A stretch of DNA of 7,379 bases from Lachnospiraceae bacterium (GTDB taxonomy: Bacteria > Bacillota > Clostridia > Lachnospirales > Lachnospiraceae): assembly GCA_014804185.1 (NCBI GenBank), contig JAAVAG010000161.1, forward strand, positions 1 through 7,379. Reading direction: 5' to 3'. This document shows positions 1 to 5,806 of this stretch, piece after piece; positions within the stretch are counted from its first letter, which is position 1; each line of letters starts with the position of its first letter. Under the pieces are notes generated by a model. The model was not told the origin of the DNA. It searched no databases and worked only from the letters and a program-made list of their open reading frames with translations. The translations under genes were made by a program, and so were the position numbers.

Positions 1-1764
1 TCTGTGAATCGCGCTGCTCCTGGCGGTAAAATCCGAGTACAATGTGGAACCTACGGCTCCCAGACAGATCTGCTGCGTCTCCAGCCGGTCCCTCTGCCCT
101 TTCATCTTCTCAAAAGCCTCCATGCTCTTTGTTGGCGTGAGCAGCTGCCATCTTCCTTCCGTTTTCTTATTTCCCGTATTCAGGTCATACAGATATTGAT
201 ACGCCGTATCATGAGTGGCCGCCTGTATGGCGTCGCCGTGGGTGGAATAAGCGCCGTTCTGGTAGAGATTCAAAAAATCCAGTTCGGGAAATATCCTGAT
301 CCCTGCCTCCGCTGCGTACTCCATCAGAGCCTCATACTCTTTCTTTCCCCCCAGCGTTTTCTCATATTTTACTTTCACCGGCACGCTGGCCTCCAGTCCA
401 TCCTGTATCCACCCGCTGTAGCGCACGGTCAGATTCGACACGCCGCCTGCCTGCAGTTCGGAGAGAATCTTTTGCGTTTCCCCGTAGGAAGTCAGCTTTT
501 TTACTGTCTTATAGGGAATTCCCAAAAAATAAGCCGTATCCTCAATTCCTCCGTACAGTGTCAGGTACAGGGAAGTTTCCTCCGCAGACTCCTTTTTCAC
601 CATTCCTTGGGAGATCAGATATTCCTGATAACGCCGTGCCATCCCCACATAGTCCGCTTTCTCTTCCTCAAGCAGGCAGTAGCGCATGCGGTAATATCCC
701 TCCGAATAATTGTTATCCACCACTACCGTGCTGCCCAGAGTACCGTTTCCCCCATAGCCGTTTGCAACAGAGCGCGTAGCCGACATGCTCTGGCGGTACC
801 GAAATGTCATATATACATTATTGTAGGAAGTAAGACTTCCCGCTCCCATGGCGTTTACAGACGCACTTGCGCAGCCGTTCTCCGCAATCGCCAGAAATCC
901 GTGATTCCCAAAGGATGCACCGAATACCGGCATCAGAACGTTTTTTACCGTCTTCAGGCTCTTCTCCAGAACCAGCACCGGATCTCTTCCGTACACATCC
1001 TGACTGTAGGCGCCGTAGGAAGCTTTCTGATTGTTAAAGCCGATCAGTGCGCCGCTGCCGTCCGGAATAAACATATATCCCTGATCCTCCGGTCCCGCCG
1101 CCCCAAAATATGGCAGAATACTGATATCCCTGATGCCCCAGTAAGATACCGTCCACTGATCCTCCGCGGTGCGTCCCTCCTCAATATGCTCCACGAAATC
1201 CGTAAAGGGAACCGTTACGGTAAATCCATCCTCCGTCAACTCATAGAGCACGGAAAATGCCACTCCGGTATCCTCCACGTAGTACCAGACTTTCACGCCT
1301 GTTCCGGTATCCTCCAGTCTTACATTCCCGTCGTTTACCGCACCTGCCAGCGTGTTTTTCACGGATGTGGCTCCGTTCTGATCTATGAACACGATCTGAT
1401 AATCGCTCCCTAAGTTTACCTTGTTTATGGCTTTGGCAATCTCGTCGGCATCCCTTTCCTCCTCAGTGGGAACAGAGGTAAACCACTCTTTCGTCCGCTT
1501 ATCGAACACACCGATGTTTCCGTTTTCATTTACATAAAAGGCCAGCCTTTCATTTTCCATGGTGAGCCAGGTATATCCCTTTGCCGATGCCTCCCCGGAT
1601 GCTCTCTTCCAGTTGTCTCCCGTTTTCTGCTGCGGAAGCGGAATCTCTTCGCCTGTAACGCCGCCCGCGTCCGCCGCCCACGTCTGCAGAAGCGCGCTGT
1701 CTGAAAGGAAAACAACAACCGCCAGGACACCGGCAACAATATATTTTGTGATCCGTTTTTTCAT
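1..1764 (-). CDS. DUF5696 family secreted protein, N-terminal 588 residues (3' end outside window)
   Basis: The reading frame is open from ATG at 1764 to the left edge with no stop, giving 588 residues; the C-terminus is missing. AGGAGG lies four bases upstream of the ATG, in the 16-base gap after the Yip1 gene. Residues 1-31 form a signal peptide (KKR, a hydrophobic core, then TWAA/DAGG) without a lipobox cysteine, so the protein is exported. The segment GYMFIPDGSGALIGFNN (229-245) is the hallmark I associate with DUF5696. Residues about 60-370 look beta-rich. From about 385 the pattern changes to alternating strand and helix: LYLTLYGGIED, SYGETQKILSELQAGGV, LTVRYSGWIQDG (446-456), IRIFPELDFLNLY (489-501) and later GSTLYSDF. 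This resembles a beta-sandwich followed by a glycosidase-like barrel, with acidic residues such as D455, E494 and D496 at strand ends. Enzymatic activity is an inference; the family itself has no assigned function that I know of. Confidence 0.87.
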   Translation of the reverse strand, partial: MKKRITKYIVAGVLAVVVFLSDSALLQTWAADAGGVTGEEIPLPQQKTGDNWKRASGEASAKGYTWLTMENERLAFYVNENGNIGVFDKRTKEWFTSVPTEEERDADEIAKAINKVNLGSDYQIVFIDQNGATSVKNTLAGAVNDGNVRLEDTGTGVKVWYYVEDTGVAFSVLYELTEDGFTVTVPFTDFVEHIEEGRTAEDQWTVSYWGIRDISILPYFGAAGPEDQGYMFIPDGSGALIGFNNQKASYGAYSQDVYGRDPVLVLEKSLKTVKNVLMPVFGASFGNHGFLAIAENGCASASVNAMGAGSLTSYNNVYMTFRYRQSMSATRSVANGYGGNGTLGSTVVVDNNYSEGYYRMRYCLLEEEKADYVGMARRYQEYLISQGMVKKESAEETSLYLTLYGGIEDTAYFLGIPYKTVKKLTSYGETQKILSELQAGGVSNLTVRYSGWIQDGLEASVPVKVKYEKTLGGKKEYEALMEYAAEAGIRIFPELDFLNLYQNGAYSTHGDAIQAATHDTAYQYLYDLNTGNKKTEGRWQLLTPTKSMEAFEKMKGQRDRLETQQICLGAVGSTLYSDFTARSSAIHR

Positions 1765-1768
1765 ACTT

Positions 1769-1774
1769 CCTCCT
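1769..1774 (-). promoter_or_regulatory. Ribosome binding site of the DUF5696 gene
   Basis: AGGAGG on the minus strand is four bases before the ATG, slightly closer than the spacings of the other genes here. It occupies the only short gap after the Yip1 gene and fixes the start of the exported DUF5696 protein. Confidence 0.82.
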
Positions 1775-1780
1775 GACTGC

Positions 1781-2434
1781 CTATAGATAGCGAAGCTTCA
1801 ATTCAAAGTAGATGGTTGCAAAAAAGGAATAGATCTGCGTCGCAAGTCCCGACACCAGTACCACCAGAAACGCAATGACCAGCACTCCGCACAGCGTGAG
1901 GAAGATAGACATCAGCGTCTTAGGACCACTGTAATCATGAATCTGCATCAGCCCGATAAACACCAGCAATGCGCTCCACACAATTCCGATAGTGTCCAGA
2001 TAAGTGAGATAAAACGCCTCACCGGACACCATCACATGCGTCAGCCCCACTCTGACGATGCCAAGCGCCACATAGGGCATCATGGCGTAGGCGCCCGCCA
2101 CCCAGATCTCTTTCATTCTTCCCTTGCCGTCCATCAGTGTGCAGAAACACCAGTTGCTCACAACACTGATGGCGAAGATCAAAACGCTGGTCAGCAGGAT
2201 CTGGAAGATGTTCACCTCTCCCTGCAGCTGTCTCATGCTGGTTCTAAAATCAAAATCCACATACCCCCAGTCCAGGATCTCCCGCAGCACCCACAGCGCC
2301 AGAATCCCGTTGGCAAATCCCAGGGAAAATTTGTTGTTCACTTTCATCTCCCGATATCCGTCCGCAGGGTGAATCAGAATATAAAAGGGATACAGATATT
2401 TGCTCATCAGACTGTAATAACCAGGTCTTCTCAT
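1781..2434 (-). CDS. Yip1-family multi-span membrane protein
   Basis: This 217-residue integral membrane protein resembles bacterial members of the Yip1 domain family. Recognisable points are the N-terminal LIHPADGYREMK stretch (about 20-31), which precedes the first span as in other Yip1 proteins, and the later GAYAMMPY segment (about 114-121). Hydrophobic segments lie near 36-54, 75-99, 111-130, 147-165 and 174-200, giving the usual five spans. The ATG overlaps the TGA of the propeller gene (ATGA), and GGAGGT sits six bases before it, so this start is preferred over the Met at codon 10. Function of bacterial Yip1 proteins is largely unknown; eukaryotic relatives are membrane-trafficking proteins, but that role should not be transferred here. 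Its position suggests it is a membrane partner of the propeller and DUF5696 proteins or of the transporter. Family call is fairly sure, role unknown. Confidence 0.82.
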   Translation of the reverse strand: MRRPGYYSLMSKYLYPFYILIHPADGYREMKVNNKFSLGFANGILALWVLREILDWGYVDFDFRTSMRQLQGEVNIFQILLTSVLIFAISVVSNWCFCTLMDGKGRMKEIWVAGAYAMMPYVALGIVRVGLTHVMVSGEAFYLTYLDTIGIVWSALLVFIGLMQIHDYSGPKTLMSIFLTLCGVLVIAFLVVLVSGLATQIYSFFATIYFELKLRYL

Positions 2435-3939
2435 GATTCCACCTCCCTGCCGCCGACATGCTTTTTCCGCTCGGCCAGATAAGCCGCCAGGAGTTTACCT
2501 CCCACGATTATGACAAAGCAGACCAGAATAACCCCGAAAAAGATCGCCGTGAAATGTTCTTTCATATTCCGATTTCTCATTTCTCCCTTGACCTCCGAAT
2601 AATATTCCGTGGAGATACCGCTTTTCTCAAAGTATATTTTTGCCATCTCCCAGTCGCCTTCTTCATAACAGGCGCGCCCCAAACCCGCATAGGCCCAGTC
2701 ATAATTGGAGTCCATCCGCACGATCTCCTCGAACAGTTCCCGGCTCTCCCCGTAAAAACCATCGTTCAAAAGCAGGTATGCTTCCTTGATCAACCCTCCG
2801 AAATAAGTAGGTTCAAACACCGTCAGATTGTTCTTTACGCCATCCAGCACCAACACATTCCCATCCAGAAGATCAATAGCCACCGGTGAGGTAAAAGCGC
2901 CCAGATAAGCGCCGCTGCCGCCGAAGATAGCCTGCTGACATCCTACGTTGTCAAACCAGAAAATTCTTCCGGAGTAGGAGTCCAACGCAAAAGCAAAACC
3001 GTCCTCGTCCACCGCAATGTCCGTGTAGGAAGTATTATATGTGGTTTTACTCCCTGTTACCTCCGGCATATCTCCCCAGGTCATCCACTGTCCCGTATAA
3101 ATATTATTTCCCAGAGGGTTCAGCTTTTTGACCATTTCGTCGTTAGCGGGAGAATCACTGTAAGCTGTCACCGTATAGATAAACCCCTCGTCGTCTATGT
3201 CGAAATTGGTGAATTCCACCGGAATAAAATTCTGCATTCTGGAGCGCTGTTCCTCACTGGCAAACCGCCGCAAGGTAAGTTCATAGAGCCTCCGAAAAGT
3301 CAGTTGCACCTCATTTCTTCCGTAAAATCCCAGAAAACTGCCTCCCGCGTCGATCATATAGGCCCCCTGAGTGGAGTTTTCCGACAGCATATAGATAATA
3401 TCCCGGCTGTCCACCAGAACCTTTCTGGGAAGAAATGTAGTGGTGGAACTCTCCTCCAGCAGCGCCGAATCCGGACGGGTGATACAGCGGACGATCTCGC
3501 CTTTCTCATCCGACACCAGAATCCTGCCCCCGGTCTTATCCGCCAGGTACAGCAGGCCGTCCGTGTGGACAAAGATGCCTGTGACTCCTTTGATGCTCAC
3601 GGCCTCTCCGTTCATATGAAAGCTGTCTATCCCCCGGTCCGCCTCATATTCCCGATTCAGAACAACAATCCGGTCATTGCCGGCGTCCACGATATAGATT
3701 TTTCCCTCTTTGCTCACATACAGATCCGTGGGGGAACTGAACGCCCCTACCCCAAGCTGCAGACCATTGTAATCCGCCTCCGCCACATAAGAATACTGGG
3801 AAGGAATCGCATTGCCGAAAACGTCATACCGGTAGTCCGCATATGCTTTCACGGGCCATATACCGTTTCCCAAAAGCAGAATCACCACAGCCGCAGCAGC
3901 CAGACATACCCTTTTTCTTTTCCGCAACAAATGTTTCAC
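2431..3939 (-). CDS. Secreted NHL-repeat beta-propeller protein with TPR-like helices and C-terminal membrane anchor
   Basis: This 502-residue protein starts at GTG (3939-3937), with AAGGAGG eight bases upstream fixing the start. Residues 1-34 form a signal peptide: basic KHLLRKRKR, a hydrophobic core, and likely cleavage near KAYA/D. NHL-type strand units recur near 67-95 (SPTDLYV, IYIVDAGNDRIVVLN), 117-143, 171-197, 243-272, 304-330 (TDIAVDEDGFAFALDSYSGRI) and 349-375 (SPVAIDLLDGNVLVLDG), suggesting a six-bladed propeller. Two TPR-like helical pairs follow at about 383-416 and 417-450 (YAGLGRACYEEGDWEMAKIYFEKS). One span at about 463-489 and a short basic/acidic cytoplasmic tail end the protein. 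Topology should therefore be an extracytoplasmic propeller and TPR held at the membrane. Both domain types usually mediate protein or ligand binding rather than catalysis, so a scaffold or sensor next to the importer is plausible but inferred. No specific function is known to me. Confidence 0.88.
   Translation of the reverse strand: MKHLLRKRKRVCLAAAAVVILLLGNGIWPVKAYADYRYDVFGNAIPSQYSYVAEADYNGLQLGVGAFSSPTDLYVSKEGKIYIVDAGNDRIVVLNREYEADRGIDSFHMNGEAVSIKGVTGIFVHTDGLLYLADKTGGRILVSDEKGEIVRCITRPDSALLEESSTTTFLPRKVLVDSRDIIYMLSENSTQGAYMIDAGGSFLGFYGRNEVQLTFRRLYELTLRRFASEEQRSRMQNFIPVEFTNFDIDDEGFIYTVTAYSDSPANDEMVKKLNPLGNNIYTGQWMTWGDMPEVTGSKTTYNTSYTDIAVDEDGFAFALDSYSGRIFWFDNVGCQQAIFGGSGAYLGAFTSPVAIDLLDGNVLVLDGVKNNLTVFEPTYFGGLIKEAYLLLNDGFYGESRELFEEIVRMDSNYDWAYAGLGRACYEEGDWEMAKIYFEKSGISTEYYSEVKGEMRNRNMKEHFTAIFFGVILVCFVIIVGGKLLAAYLAERKKHVGGREVES
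2441..2446 (-). promoter_or_regulatory. Ribosome binding site of the Yip1-family gene
   Basis: GGAGGT on the minus strand is six bases before the ATG that overlaps the propeller gene's stop. It lies within the propeller coding sequence and favours this ATG over the in-frame Met nine codons later, which has no comparable site. Confidence 0.82.
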
Positions 3940-3947
3940 CGCTCTCC

Positions 3948-3954
3948 CCTCCTT
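3948..3954 (-). promoter_or_regulatory. Ribosome binding site that decides the GTG start of the propeller gene
   Basis: AAGGAGG on the minus strand lies eight bases before the GTG at 3939-3937 and overlaps the TAA stop of the second permease. The codons after the GTG encode a complete signal peptide, so this non-ATG start is well supported. Confidence 0.87.
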
Positions 3955-4825
3955 ATTCTTTGATTCCCGCGTGCGCCATGGTCTCCATGATGCTGCTCTG
4001 GGTCACCAGGAACATTACCACCGGCGGTATGAACATCAGCAGGTTGGCCGCTGCCGCCACGCCCGCCCGGGCGATTCCTCCTGACTGAATCTGCGCCAGT
4101 GCCGTAGGGAGCATCTTCAGTTCCTCCTTATAGATAAAGTTTCCGCCCGTCATGCTCCACATGCCCTGAAATGCAAAGATGATCATGGTCAGCCACGCTG
4201 GCTTTACATTGGGCATCACAATACTCCAGTAAATCTGAAATTCATTCATGCCATCGATCCTGGCAGCCTCCAGCAGGGACGTGCTGATCCCCTCCATAAA
4301 CTGCTTCATCAAAAACAGCCCCATGGGTGTGGCCACTGAGGGCAGGATCAGCGCCCAATAGGTGTTAATCATATGCAGCTTTGCCATGATGATATACTGC
4401 GCAAGACTCAATACGCCTCCGGAAAACAACAGCGCCACCGTCACGATCTTAAACAGGAACTTTTTTCCGGGAAAGTCATTTTTTGCCAGCGGATAAGCCG
4501 CCATGGATGCGATAATCACGTTCCCCGCAGTACCCGCCGCACTTACAAACACGCTGTTAAAAGTATATCTGGAAAAAGGCACCCAAAGGTTATCTACCAG
4601 TTGTCCGATTAATTTGAAGTTTTTGAGTGTAGGATTAGAAACCGTAAACCTGGGCGGGAAAAGGAACAATTCTTCCATGGGCTTAAACGCCTGCACTACC
4701 GTATAGATTACCGGCAGCAGCATAAACCCGCCGAGCAACACCAACATGAAGAACATCAGCACATTGCCGCCTGTTGAGCGGTTGACTCTTTTGGTTTTTC
4801 TGATCCTGTGCTTTCTTACCGTCAT
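3953..4825 (-). CDS. Carbohydrate ABC transporter permease, MalG/UgpE/LplC type
   Basis: This 290-residue second permease pairs with the preceding MalF-type subunit to form the membrane channel of the importer. The N-terminus is strongly basic (residues 2-16) and is followed by a span at about 22-45, then the typical periplasm-side stretch containing FKPMEEL and LKNFKLI. Further spans lie near 90-113, 125-148, 154-173, 211-228 and 255-275. The EAA loop at about 186-206 reads EAARIDGMNEFQ followed by IVMPNVKPA, the classical ATPase-docking motif of this family. Length is typical for the CUT1/LplC-like group. It starts 12 bases after the first permease's TAG; an AGGAGG eight bases before the ATG shares bases with that stop, which fixes the start and indicates coupled expression. 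Function as a permease is firm; substrate is unresolved. Confidence 0.95.
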   Translation of the reverse strand: MTVRKHRIRKTKRVNRSTGGNVLMFFMLVLLGGFMLLPVIYTVVQAFKPMEELFLFPPRFTVSNPTLKNFKLIGQLVDNLWVPFSRYTFNSVFVSAAGTAGNVIIASMAAYPLAKNDFPGKKFLFKIVTVALLFSGGVLSLAQYIIMAKLHMINTYWALILPSVATPMGLFLMKQFMEGISTSLLEAARIDGMNEFQIYWSIVMPNVKPAWLTMIIFAFQGMWSMTGGNFIYKEELKMLPTALAQIQSGGIARAGVAAAANLLMFIPPVVMFLVTQSSIMETMAHAGIKE

Positions 4826-4833
4826 GTTCCTGC

Positions 4834-4839
4834 CCTCCT
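4834..4839 (-). promoter_or_regulatory. Ribosome binding site of the second permease, sharing bases with the upstream stop
   Basis: AGGAGG on the minus strand is eight bases from the ATG. Its first two bases are also the last two bases of the first permease's TAG stop, so a ribosome terminating there is sitting on the next initiation site. Confidence 0.85.
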
Positions 4840-5806
4840 AATCTTTTTCCGCCAGCACCGTGGTGATGACCTTGTTCATGATCAGCATGATAATCAGAAG
4901 CAGTGTGGACAGAGCACAGGCATATCCCATGTCATAGCGCACCGTTCCGAAGTCATGAATATGGGTCATGATCGTGTGTCCGGCATAGTTTGTGCTGGGA
5001 AACCCGCACAGCTGCACGGAGATATTGCCCACCGCAAAGGAGGAGGAAATCTGCATCACTGCCGCAAAGAGCATCTGGCGCTTCATGGAGGGAACGGTTA
5101 TGTAGATCAGTTCCTGGAAACGATTCTTGATGCCGTCGATGGCCCCCGCCTCATATAGGCTGGGATCGGCCGTCTTAAATCCGGCTCCCAGCGCCAGGAA
5201 ACCAGCTCCCAGACTCAGCCACAGCTGTACAATGATCAAAGCGGTCATAATATACTTTTCATCCGTAAACCATTTGATGGGATCCTTGATAATACCCAGA
5301 TCCATAAATGTCATCAGGAACGAATTTACCAGACCGTACTGATCGTCGGAGAAAATAAACTGCCAGATCAGGTACAGATTACCGGACAGGCTGGGCGCGT
5401 AAAACACCAGCGTCATAAAAGTTCGCAGGTGCCTGGGCAGGTCGTTGATAAACCATGCCAGAATAAAGCAGAGGGCATAGCTGACCGGTCCGGTAAGCAG
5501 TGCAAAAATAATGGTATTCTTAATAGCAAGCTGAAAAATCTCATCATTCAGAAAGATGGAGACATAGTTCGACAATCCTATAAATCTTGGCGTCTCCAAC
5601 ATATTAAAATACGTAAATCCCAGCACCAGGGATGCCGCTACCGGTATGACGGTGAAGAGCGTAAACAGGATAAAGTACGGCGCCAGCATCAGATAACTGA
5701 CCCGGTTCATTTTTATGCGCTGCCACAGGGAAAGGCTGCTTTTCACACGCACCGGGAAAAACACCCGCCAGGCCCAGCACAGTCTATTCTTTATCTGATT
5801 TTTCAT
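4838..5806 (-). CDS. Carbohydrate ABC transporter permease, MalF/UgpA/LplB type
   Basis: This 322-residue inner-membrane permease forms half of the import channel together with the next gene's product. Hydrophobic segments lie near residues 39-63, 96-120, 129-152, 184-209, 243-262 (weaker) and 292-318, which fits the six-span core of binding-protein-dependent sugar permeases. The cytoplasmic coupling (EAA) loop that contacts the ATPase is clear at about 219-240: EAGAIDGIKNRFQ followed by ITVPS. The basic N-terminus (residues 1-35) is likely cytoplasmic. The ATG overlaps the TGA of the binding-protein gene by four bases (ATGA), and GGGAGG sits seven bases upstream, so the start is well supported and translation is probably coupled. 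Length is normal for the family. No ATP-binding subunit is encoded alongside. Family assignment is secure; transported substrate is unknown. Confidence 0.95.
   Translation of the reverse strand: MKNQIKNRLCWAWRVFFPVRVKSSLSLWQRIKMNRVSYLMLAPYFILFTLFTVIPVAASLVLGFTYFNMLETPRFIGLSNYVSIFLNDEIFQLAIKNTIIFALLTGPVSYALCFILAWFINDLPRHLRTFMTLVFYAPSLSGNLYLIWQFIFSDDQYGLVNSFLMTFMDLGIIKDPIKWFTDEKYIMTALIIVQLWLSLGAGFLALGAGFKTADPSLYEAGAIDGIKNRFQELIYITVPSMKRQMLFAAVMQISSSFAVGNISVQLCGFPSTNYAGHTIMTHIHDFGTVRYDMGYACALSTLLLIIMLIMNKVITTVLAEKD

Noticed and set aside
4..1413. Long plus-strand open frame of 469 codons
   Set aside because: It lies wholly antisense to the DUF5696 gene, whose minus-strand frame has a signal peptide, a good ribosome binding site and recognisable family sequence. 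The plus-strand product is rich in Arg, His, Ile and Cys, without recognisable domains, and is best read as a shadow.
1937..2482. Plus-strand open frame of 181 codons
   Set aside because: It is antisense to the Yip1 gene and the end of the propeller gene. Its His/Gln/Pro-rich, low-sense protein mirrors the complementary codons of membrane-protein sequence, and no ribosome binding site supports it.
3304..3963. Plus-strand open frame of 219 codons
   Set aside because: It is antisense to the N-terminal half of the propeller protein and shows no domain or plausible signal, while the minus-strand reading has NHL repeats and a signal peptide.
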